Assembly: GCA_004335835.1 (NCBI GenBank)
Contig: RWJK01001313.1
Coordinates: 312,603 to 376,602, forward strand
Reading direction: 5' to 3'
Length of the DNA: 64,000 nt
Origin: Scenedesmus sp. ARA3
Taxonomy: Eukaryota > Chlorophyta > Chlorophyceae > Sphaeropleales > Scenedesmaceae
The translations under genes were made by a program, and so were the position numbers. Position 1 is the first letter of the stretch. Every line of letters begins with the position of its first letter. Below, one piece after another: positions 1-11,268 of this stretch. The notes below the pieces were generated by a model. The model did no database searches, was not told the DNA's origin, and saw only the letters and a list, made by a program, of their open reading frames with translations.

Positions 1-678
1 CTGCCACTGTGTTTGCAAGTCTGCAGGACCATTCGCCACCAGCTGCTGCAGCTGCAGCATGTCGCTGCGCAGCTGCAAGTCTTGCTCTGACAGCTGCTGG
101 TCATCAGTGTATCCACTGCTGTTGTTGTCAGCGTCATCATCCTGCTGCAGCAAACAAACCCCCATGACGTGTGCAGAAAAGGCACTGTGTTGACCAGGTG
201 ATACTGATGCAGCAGCAACATGAACAGGCCCGTCAGCTGTCAGGCCAGCAAACGGATCAGCTGTCAGGTCAGCGCATGCACAGTGGAGCCTGTCATCTGC
301 AGGCGAGCAGGCGAGCAGCAAAGCTTTTACTACCTTTGGCATGTAAGACTCCCTGCACCACCTACCTGCTGCTGCTGTCCAGACTTGCCTCGCCTGATGG
401 CTGTGTGCAGCAGGGCACGTTGCTGGCTAGTCAGAGGCGCAGCAGCCGCCCGAACAAGGACCTGCAGGCACATAACACGGACACGCAAGAAGACAAATCA
501 AACTACGTGCTCTCTGCAAGCCACACCATAGCCAGCCAGACACAGAGCGCCCCCAGCAAGTCGGAGTCCCACCCTGAACACGCACCTTGCTACGCCCGCA
601 TCTGACTGGTGGTCTTCCGGTGCCTAGAGAGTTGACGTAGCTATGGCTCGCGTACAGCCGGCTCAATGCGGCATCCAT
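1..678 (-). CDS. Unknown protein, 5' part only, possibly plastid-targeted
   Basis: Three exons read in one frame on the minus strand: 678-586, 461-366 and 144 to beyond base 1. Both introns are phase 0 and start GTGCGT and GTAGGT; both acceptors end CTGCAG or CCTGCAG. The start is the ATG at 678. The first 60 residues are rich in Ala, Ser and Arg and poor in acidic residues (for example RPPVRCGRSK), which suits a plastid transit peptide. Exon 3 then becomes acidic and Gln-rich (QDDDADNN, then a Leu/Gln stretch) and looks helical. The 3' part lies outside the window. No family is recognised. The gene is divergent from RPB1, with 626 bases between the two start codons. Frame closure across two introns supports a real gene; the exon 3 acceptor is the least certain part. 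Confidence 0.5.
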
Positions 679-1304
679 GACTGCACTGCTGCAGCCCTGC
701 ATGCGATGCTGCTGGTCAGCTAGGTATGCATTATTTGTCTCAACTGCATTGGTTGGATACCGATCTTCGTTTGTGCAACGCAAATGTCCAGCTGAGCCGT
801 GTTTGTACGAAGAGCAGCAGTGAGAACAAGGTATGGCAGCTAGATGAATTTCTCATGAGCTAAAGCTCCTTAACACAATTAACTTTGGGAACAGCACCAA
901 TTGGCATCCTTTGCTCACTCACCGTGCCAACCACACTCACAGGAGCAGTAGAGCTCACCCCAACCCCAACCCTGTCTGATAACAAGTTGTGGCACAGCAC
1001 TTGCCGTTCACGCAAGCCGTTCATTTGAATGTGTTGATTGTTATCAGGCATCAGTTGCTTCGTCGTGCTGATAGGTCTTGTTTTACTTCGCTGTTTTGAT
1101 CTGCTCTGTTGCCATCTAGCTGTTCATCGCCTGCCTTGGCTAGCAGAGCCCAGCTTGCCAGGCCCAACTGGGCTTGGCGTGAACAGCATTTGTTGAGATT
1201 AGATAGGCGCCCGCATGCAGGGCCTGTAGTAGCTGCTTGACACAGCAGAGCAGCAACCACACTCCAGGCCCTGTTGAGAAGCCCACAGGGCCGAACTCGC
1301 AGCC
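679..1304. promoter_or_regulatory. Divergent intergenic region upstream of RPB1
   Basis: This stretch holds no convincing exon on either strand. It lies between two start codons that point away from each other, so it presumably carries both promoters and both 5' UTRs. I see no clear TATA box at a fixed distance from either start. The promoter role is inferred from gene orientation only. Confidence 0.4.
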
Positions 1305-4300
1305 ATGACGACCATGGATCGCTTCACGCCTAGCAGGGCACCAGTGAAGCGCGTGAAGGCCATCCAGCTGGGCGTGTGGGACCCCGAGGAGATTGTGAGT
1401 CCCCAGCAGTACCTGCTAACGCAGCAGCAGCAGCAGCTGTAGCCAGCAGCAACTGCCAAGCCACGCCATGCATGCCCCTTACTTGCACACGTATGCCTCA
1501 ACCCGCAGAAAAAGTACTCGGTGTGCCATGTGGAGGCAGCAGAGCTGTATGAGAAGGGCAAGGCAAAGGCAGGCGGCCTGTCCGACCCTCACATGGGCAC
1601 CATGGACAAATTTGGAGGCATCTGCTTAACAGATGGCGCAGGCATGCACGACTGCCCCGGATACTTTGGGCACATAGAGCTGGGAGAGCCGGTGTACCAC
1701 TGTGAGCGCCTGCTGGCACAGGCTGGAGCTTTTGCAGCAGCACATGAGCAGCAGCAGCAGCAGCAGTTGAAGCCGCATGGAAAGGTTGTGCAGCAGCACT
1801 CAAGCAGCAGCAGTATCCCTGCAGCGCTTCAAGCCAGCTGCAGCAACAGATCAAAGCATGCGAGCCATTCGCAGTCAGCGGTTGGGCTGCAGCAGCTGCT
1901 GGAGCGGAGATAGCTGTGCAGTGCACACCAGCTTGTGTTGCACAGCATGCTCTGTTGGACTCGCAGCAGCTGCAGCAGTAGTGGCTATTCCGTATTGTGC
2001 TCATAGCATCCAAGCATGTTGCACAACATAGTTAGAACTCACAGGCTCGGCAGCAGTGTGCCGCATGCAGGAACAGGACTCACACTTGCAGCAGGCGCCA
2101 TGCGCAGCGTTGTGCACATGTGCAAGCCTACACAAAAGCACACCAAACACATGCCATGTGCAGCATGCTATGCATGCCTAGCACGGCCACTCGGTAGCTC
2201 TGCAAGTGCTGCGCTGTCATCCTGCAAGCTGCGTCTGTTGATCATCCCGCAATGCTGTTGTCGTGCTAGACTTTGCTGTGCTGTGCTACATGTTGTCTGT
2301 CATGCTGTGTTGTAATGCTTAGCATGCTGTGCCGTGCTGTTGTCGTGCTTTGCTGCCCTACCTGTTGGGCTACATGCTGTTTGTCACGCTGTGCTTTGTG
2401 CTGTGTGCTGCGTGCCGTGCTGCTGCAGGCGGCTTCATCAAGACGGTCATCCGCGTGCTGCGCTGCGTGGGGCACACCAACTCCAAGATCCTGCTGGACA
2501 AGGTGAGGCGGCGCAGTGCTGCTGCTGCAGTGCTGTTGATTGCGCTTGACACACTTGGTTGTTGGTGCCGTCCAACAGCCATGTACGCTACCCACGCCTG
2601 CAGCTGCCGGGCTGTCAGGACGGCGTGCACAGTGCCGAACGTTTCGCTTTTTGGCTGGCAATGCTATGTCGTGTTAACACGCTGCTGCTGCTGCTGCTGC
2701 TGCTGCAGGCTGACCCCAAGTACCGGGCGGGCCTGATGCTGCGCAAGCCGCAGGCGCGGCTGCGCCACTTTGTGGGGGCGTGCGCTTCCAAGCGCTTCGA
2801 TGACGCAGGAGGTAGGCGCACTGGTCGGGAGTGGCAGCGGGAGTGGCAGCAGGGGTTCGAGCCGTGAGGCAGGCCCGTTTGCATCTTGTTTCTGCTGTTC
2901 ACAGAGAGTTTGCATCTAAGCATGCAGACATCCTGAGCACTCCTGCTGTGTTGCGGCATGCGCCTCCGAGCGCTTTGGCTATGCAGGAGGTGTGAGGGAT
3001 GGGGTGGGTGGGGTTGGATAGCAGGGGTTGGAGGTGCGAGAAGGCTGGCTTGCAAGCTGTTGATTCCACTCTGTCGGCACGCGCTTGGCTGCAGGCTCGT
3101 CTGTTTCAATGCGCTCGTCTGCTCAGCTGCATCAGTGTGCAGTGCAACATGGAGTGAGCAACTTTGCTGTGTCTGGTTGGGTCATTTTGCAGGCAACCCG
3201 CAGCCGGCGTACAAGCTGGCGGGCTTGAAGATCATCATGTGCTGTCAACACATCAGGCTCATACAGTCCGTTTTTTTGTCACCCGCAGGCAACCCGCAGC
3301 CGGCGTACAAGCTGGAGGGCATGAAGATCATCATGGAGTTCCCCAAGCCCAAGAACCCCGACGAGGCGGGAGCCATGCCAGAGGTGGAGCGCAAGCAGGT
3401 GCGCTGCTGCTGCTGCGTGCCTGAGGCTTATAACCAACTTTCAAACTCGATGACGGTGTGCGTATCTGTGTGCCAGTGTTGCCGCATGCAGCGTCGCTAT
3501 CTCTGTGCTGCTGGTCCTTGCTGACTCCACACTGCTCGCCGTCTTCTCTGCCCTCTGTTGCCCGTTGTGCGTCTTCCTCGGGTTGCCTTGTTCTCGGCGC
3601 TTCGCCTTGCAGGAGCTGACCGCGCGTGCCGCACACCGCATCCTGTCTGCCATCAGCGACGAGGACTGCCGCGCGCTGGGCTTCAACCCGGCCTACAGCA
3701 GACCCGACTGGTTCCTGCTGAGTGTGCTGCCCGTGCCGCCGCCGCCGGTGCGGCCGAGCGTGATGATGGACAGCAGCGCGCGGTGAGTGGCGGCGCTATC
3801 AGCTTGATTGGCAGCCTGCATCGCCCGCGGCAGTGTAAAGTTTTACAGTCACGACTACTGACGCGGCTGTGCTGCGTCATGCACACATCTCTTGTGCGCA
3901 ACCTGAGATTCATGAGGTTTTGCCGCTTCAGCTGCTGCTGCGCGCCTGACAAGTGGCCTCACGACCTCGGACACAAGCTGTCGGTGCATGGTTGGCCACG
4001 AACAACTGTGATGTTTGCTTGCTTTTTTTGCTTGCGCTGCGTGCAGCTGCGAGGACGACCTCACGCACAAGCTTTGGATGCATAATGTGCTGTCACACGT
4101 CGTCAAATTGACTGCATTCTCTTGCGCTGCGCTGCATTTTCATGCTGCGTGCAGCTGCGAGGACGACCTCACGCACAAGCTGGTGGAGATTGTGCGCGCC
4201 AACAACACGCTGAAGCGCATGGTGGCCAACGGCTCGCCGCAGCACATCATCAACGAGTATGTCGCGCTGCTGCAGTTCCACGTGACCACCTACATGGACA

Positions 4301-7300
4301 ACACGCTGCCCGGCATGAACCCAGCCACGCAGAAGAGCGGCAGGCCCATCAAGTCCATCAGCCAGGTGCGAGGATACCTCGGCACAGCGCATGTGGTGGC
4401 GTGCTCGTCGAACAAGTGTGTATGCATGCATCGCTGCGCCCGCGAGTGCGCTTGCTTTGACTTCGTTATCCTTGCGAGGTGCGGCTGGAAGGCTGGTTGA
4501 ATTGCCGCCTTTGCCGGGTGAGCATGCACGCGGGAGTGATGCGCCGCCCCTGCAGCTGCTGCCAGCCACATCATATCTGCCACGCTGCGCTGACTGCACA
4601 TTTTCTGCCCGCCTGCGCCCTGGCTACTGCCTCCCCGCCTGTGCAATGCGGCTGCTTGTCTGAATACCACTTTGCAGCGCCTCAAGGGCAGGTCGGGCAG
4701 CATCCGCGGCAACTTGATGGGCGCTGCTGCTGCTCTGAATCACATGGCTTCAACTCCTTGCGCTGAGTGCATCTTGTCCGCCTGTGTGACAATTGTTTGC
4801 CGCGCAGCGCCTCAAGGGCAAGTCGGGCCGCATCCGCGGCAACCTCATGGGCAAGCGCGTGGACTTTTCTGCGCGCACAGTCATCACGGGCGACCCAAAC
4901 ATTGGCATTGATGAGCTGGGCGTGCCCTGGTCCATTGCACAGAACCTGACCTTCCCGGAGACGGTCACGGCCAACAACAAGGGCTAGTGAGTGCTGTTTG
5001 GGTGGCAGCGTGTGCCTGGGTGCTGCGTAGGAGTGACTGCCTTGACTACTGGCAAGCAAGCAGGAGTAGTGTGCTGCCTGGATTGCGTGGGGCGGTTTCA
5101 ACGAATCAGCAAGGGTGCTATTGAGCAGCCAGCAAGCCTGTGTCAGATCATGCAGCATTTGCAGACGTGTTTCTGTTATGCACGTGCGCGCCTCACACTG
5201 CATGTTTCGCATTCTGAACAGATCCTGCTGCCACTGCATTGCTGCTGCTGCCGTTGCTGCCGCAGCCTGCAGGCGCTGGTGGAGGTGGGCCCTCATGCGC
5301 CCGCGGGGCAGACTGGCGCTAAGTTCATCATCCGCAAGGACGGCCGCCGCATCAACCTGGCCTACCTGCGCGACGGCGCCAGCAAGCAGCTGGAGGTGCG
5401 GCGCGCGCACTATATTCGTACACATCTTGTACTGAATGCACACAGGCGTGTTGATCATCTCTGAGCTTCTCTGGTGTCTGCACGTCTGCTTGCTTGAACC
5501 TTTCTGCTGTGTTACGCCACATATACAATCAGTTTGCTGCTGTCGCGCGCCGCTGTGCCTTGTAGATCGGCGACAAGGTGGAGCGGCAGCTGCAGAACGG
5601 CGACCTGGTGCTGTTCAACCGGCAGCCCAGCTTGCACAAGATGAGCATGATGGGACACCGCATCCGCATCCTGCCCTACTCCACCTTCAGGCGAGGCTGC
5701 TGGTCATTCGATGGTGTGCTGCCTTAGGGCTAGTGCATGCGGTGTGCACTGAAGGGTGTTGCCAGGGGACCACGGGGTGCGGAGCGCAGTAATCACGGTG
5801 TGCTGTTGAGCATGGCGTGGTTGTGTGCGGAGTCTGTCTGCGCTCTGCAGAGAGCAGCGTGAAGCCTTGTGCAGCTGTGCTATGTCTTGTGCCACCCATG
5901 CACACGATGTCTCGCCATGCATACTTCTGTCTGGCACAACCTTACAATTCACCTGTATGTTGCTGCAACTCCTGCATGCAGGCTGAACCTGAGCGTGACC
6001 ACGCCGTACAACGCCGACTTTGACGGCGACGAGATGAACATGCACGTCGCGCAGAGCCACGAGACGCGCGCGGAGATGCGCCAGATCATGATGGTGCCGC
6101 GCAACATCGTGTCGCCGCAGGCCAACAAGCCCGTCATCGGCATCGTGCAGGTGAGTGGGGTTATGCGGGTGTGGTGCTGCGATCTGCAGCATCGTGCGAT
6201 GCTTGGCAGCGGCGTGCAGTGAGAACATGGGCAATGGGCCAGGCATTGCTGACGCTAGAAGACGCCATGAGTCGTGGGCAACTGAAAGCGCACAGCTTCG
6301 GTTATGTCTTGCTTGGCAAGGTGGTCATATTGCGGTGGTCATATTGCGGTGGTCATATTGCGGTGGTCATATTGCGTTGAGTTTGTGTTGCATTCATTTG
6401 AAAAGTGTCCGCTGCTGCTGCTGTTGCTGCTGCCTCCTTGCGTGCCGCGCAGGACACGCTGCTGGGCGCGAAGCTCATCACGCAGCGCGACACCTTCATC
6501 GGCAAGCAGCTCATGATGAACATCCTCATGAACATCATGGACTGGGACGGCACAGTGCCCATGCCCACCATACTCAAGCCGGAGCCGCTGTGGACCGGCA
6601 AGCAGGTGGGTCTCTTGAACCGAAGTCCACTGGTTTGTTTGGAGGTGGCGTCTGTGGGGGCCTGTGACAGACAATTGCGACAGTGCATCCTCTATGTCTA
6701 CCAAACCTCACTCCGAGCCGCTGTGGACTGGCAAGCAGGTGGGCGGCGCAAGGGAAAAGGGGGCATGTGTGTGCATGTACAGGCATGAGTTTGGTTGTAA
6801 CATACAAGCTCGGTGCGCGGCATGTGGTGCTTTGCCTGCACACACAGAGTATGTACATCTGCGCATTGCACCGTGCACGTTGCGCCAATATCGGTACAAA
6901 CAGTGGCGGCGTGTTGGTTAGCTGCACACTGCTGCGCCCTGCTGGCCCGCCTGCCTGGCTGTCTCTGTTATCAATCTCAGGCGTTCAGCTGCTTCCTGCC
7001 CAACGCTGAGTCTCGACGCAGCTACGGCTGGGCGGACTGCTGCGCCTGTCGCTGAGCTTGCCTGCCTGCGTGCCTGCCTGCCTGCCTGCGTGTTGCACCT
7101 GTCGCAGGTGTTCAGCTGCTTCCTGCCCAACGTGAGCCTGACTCGCACCAGCAGCTGGGCCAAGGACAACGACGACAGGGACTTCTCTTTCGACGACTCC
7201 TCCATCCTCATAAAGCGCGGCACGCTCATCCACGGTAAGCCAAACCCTGCAGCATGTTATGTTTATGTTGCGTTGTGTTTGTGTTGGGGTCTCACAACTT

Positions 7301-7644
7301 TGATGTTTCCTCTATCCTCATCAAACCCGGCACGATCAACCGGTATGAATGTGCTGGATTTTACATGCAGCGCTGGGTTTATGTAACTGGGTTCCTCGTG
7401 CTGTGCAGCGTGTGCTGATTGCGTTCAGCACACCGTTGCTTGCGTATAGTAACTGCCGTGGCTGCAAACCTCACCTGTCGCTGCTGCTGCTGCTGCCGCC
7501 GCGCTGCAGGCTGCCTGTGCAAGAAGACGCTGGGCACGGGCGCAGCGGGGCTGGTGCACATCGTGTGGAACGAGCTGGGGCCAGATGCCACGCGCTACAC
7601 CATCAACAACACGCAGTTCACGGTCAACCACTGGCTGCTGCAGG

Positions 7645-7677
<33 letters not shown>

Positions 7678-10600
7678 CGCTGTCATGTGCAGCTGCCTGA
7701 TGCTTGCAAAGTTGCACACGCATGCATGCGAGGAGACATGCGGTGACGCTGGCATGAGTCAGCAACGTTCGCTTGGTGGTGCAACGCTGGCTGTTGGGTC
7801 CTGCAAATGTGCTTGGTGCACTCTTGCAGCCTTCCAGTACGGGGCATGTGATTTGTAGACACACATCTCGTGCGTGTTGTACTGCCGCTTCAATCTGGCA
7901 GCACGGCATGTCCATCGGCATCGGAGACACGGTGGCTGACGTGGCGACTGGCGCGAAGATCGGCAGCTTGATTGACACAGCCAAGGAGGATGTCAAGCGC
8001 ATCATCGAGCAGTACCAGGTGCGGGGCTGTCGTTTGCTTTAAGAACATCTGGCGTACGCATTTGCACATGTGTGCCTGGCAGCGCAAACCTGCGTGCGGC
8101 CGAACTAGATATGCCTGGCAACTCAGGCAGTACAACCGTGTTGAGTGCTGCGGCGGCAGCTGCCTTCTGTGCAGCATGGTGGTTGTCGCACAGTAGTCAC
8201 TGTGCCATGTGGTTTTCCGCATGGCTCCTGCACGTGTGGGTTGTAAGTCAAACTATCTTCCGATCAGTATTTGGTTGTGCTTGGTTGCAGACGGGCAAGC
8301 TGGAGGGCATGCCTGGCCGCACGCTGATGGAGGCGTTTGAGCAGAAAGTGAACGCAGTGCTCAACAAGGCGCGCGATGACGCAGGTGGGCGGCGGCGGCG
8401 GTGGCGGCGGCGCAGGCAGCCAGGCAGGGCCATGCAGGGTGTTGTGAGATTGGTGTTTTCTGTGTGTTGCAACAGGGAGTGGAGGGGTGGGTGAGGGCGA
8501 GGGCGAGGAGTGGTTTGCAGCTGGCCTTCCTTGCATGCATAGGAGCACCAGCTGCTATTGGTTTTGTGTGCCGAGCTCATGTACGGCTGTCTACACACGC
8601 AACAATTGGCAAAGGTGCTGCGTTTGCACAGCGTGGCGCTGACCTGCTTGCTTGCTGTTGCGGGGCAAGACGATGATGTGTGTGCTGTGTGGTGCTGCTG
8701 CGCCTGCAGGCAAGACTGCGCAGAACAGCCTGGACTGGTCCAACAACATCATCAAGATGGTCACCAGCGGCTCCAAGGGCTCCTTCATCAACATCTCACA
8801 GGTGCGGCCTTGCATCAGCCTGCAGGCATGCCTTTCTGCCGGCGTTGCTTTCTCGACTTTGCCACATTCAGCAGTCGCTGCACACCTCTGTTAGGGCATT
8901 TCTGTGGTGGTGCCTCCAGCGTGGCACGTTGCTGGAGACTCTCACACGCGCGTGCTCGCACGTCTGTTGTGGCGATGCTGCTGGGAACATGCATCACACC
9001 TGAGGATGCTGGTGCGCGTAAGTCACTGCTGCACAGCACAAGCTGCTTCCCAAACCAATTCCAAACGCCCGCTCGCACATACCATGCTGTGGGTCCTTCT
9101 CTACCCACTTTATTGCCCCCGCAGATGATGGCGTGCGTGGGCCAGCAGAACGTGGAGGGCAAGCGCATCCCCTTTGGCTTTGTGGGCCGCACGCTGCCGC
9201 ACTTTTCCAAGGACGACTACGGGCCTGAGAGCAGGGGCTTCGTGGAGAACAGCTACCTGCGCGGGCTGTCGCCGCAGGTGCGTGTATTAGAAACCCTGCT
9301 AGTGCATGTTGAGTGTGCTCTGCCCCATGTGGGCAGAGCACACTCAAGCCCCATGTGGGCGCCTCATGTGGGGTGCGGGGGGAACAGGTGCCTGGATTGT
9401 CTGCGCACGTGTGGAGCCGGGGGAGGGCTTGGCAGCTTGCTTGCTTGGTCGTTGAGTTGTCTGCTGTTGAGGCTTCGTGGACAGCAGCTAGCGGCGAACG
9501 TCCTCAGCCAGCTGTGTATGCTGCGCCTCATGTAAAGCGGTATATCAATATGTTTCACTGCTGTTGGTTTGCTGCGCATGGCTTGCAGGAGTTCTTCTTC
9601 CACGCCATGGGTGGCCGCGAGGGTCTGATCGACACCGCTGTGAAGACCTCGTCCACCGGCTACATCCAGCGCCGCCTGGTCAAGGCCATGGAGGACCTCA
9701 TCATCAAGTGAGGGACATTAGTATTCTGTTACATTGTTCGTTATAATGTTACAGAATGTGTTATATCAGACAGTATTGTACTGTATGTGTACCTCGTCTT
9801 TGCTGTTCACAGGCCATGCACATACATGGTGTGCTTGCTTGCTCTTCCTCTGTGGTGTGTGACATCGAGCGCATCAGCTGCAGGGTGTTGCTGTTTGGAT
9901 GGTGGGGTCGTGCATGAGTATGCTTCTGTGGTTTGTTGTTCTGCAGGTATGACGGCACGGTGCGCAACAGCGCGGGCGACGTGGTGCAGTTCCTGTACGG
10001 GGAGGACGGCATGGACGCAGTGCGCATTGAGGGCCAGGTGGGCGGCTAACGGCGGCTGGCTGGATACAGCTGGGGGTGCCCTTGCTCTTTCTATTGCATG
10101 GGCTGCTTGCTGAGGTTTCATAAGCGCTACGTGTGCCTGACGGCAGCAGCCGCCAGATGTGGTTGCTGCATGCGTGCGGAGCTGCGGGTGGCGCCGATCC
10201 TTTTTGTGTTTCACCACACGGTGGTGTGCCATGTCAGCTCAGCCTTCCTACAGACGGCTAGCAGGTTATACTTGCAGCATCTGGAAACCACTTCTGGCAC
10301 TGCTGCTGTATGCGGCTGTGTGTGTTGCTGCGCAGTCCATCGAGCACCTGAAGTGGGACCGCAGCAAGGTGGCCAAGACCTTCAGCTACGAGGGCCTCAC
10401 GCCAGCCGCAGCCAACTGGCTGGGGCAGCAGCAGCTGGAGGACGTGAACAGCAAGGTGGAGGTCCGGTGAGTGGCTTGGCTTGAAGTCGGGCCGGTTTGG
10501 CGATGCTGCTGCGGTTCGTGTGCATGTATCTGGCCAACGAGTTGCGCAGAACACGCCAATCTGCACATTTTTGTGTGTGATCAACAACACACACGCGTAT

Positions 10601-11220
10601 CCTCTTCGGGCCTAAACTACGGCCCTAAACCACAGTGGAAATAATAACAACACACACCACGTCGCATGTGTGCTGTGCACTCACCTGTTTTTGTTGTGAG
10701 CTGCTGGACGTCGAATACCGCAGCATCCTGGACGACCTGCGGTTCATACATCTTGTAACAACACAGCATAACATACCCCTGCTGTTACATAACGCGTTTG
10801 GACACGCTTGCAGCGAGCTGCTGGACGGCGAGTACCGCAGCATCCTGGACGACCTGCTCTTCATGCGCCAGGAGGTGCTCACGCACGGCAACGGCGGCGT
10901 GAACATCCCCGTGAACCTGAAGCGGCTGATCTGGAACGCGCAGAACACGTACAAGTGCGGGCCCAACCGGCCGCCGCTGCCGGGGGAGCTGGCGGCTGTG
11001 GACGTGGTGGGAAAGATCCAGGTGAGATGTCGCGCACGTATTGTGTGGGGTCATGGAAAAGCTTGGTCTGAACGGATGCTGCCAGGTGTGACACACAGAG
11101 GTCTAGGAAGTTTGGTTTCTCGCTGTCCTGGGATGGGTCTGCGTCTGCTGCTGATGCCGTGGGTGTGCCCCGTAGCGCTGCTGCGTGCTTCTGACTGCAG
11201 CTGCTCACGAGCTGTTATGC

Positions 11221-11268
<48 letters not shown>

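Noticed and set aside
4041..4080. Exon 7 echo as a genuine alternative first part of exon 7
   Set aside because: After CEDDLTHKL it diverges and no good donor follows at the end of the similarity, so it is more likely a decayed copy.
8558..9535. Plus-strand frame running through RPB1 exons 17-18 and their introns
   Set aside because: It is out of frame with the conserved exons and reads through clear GT-AG introns.
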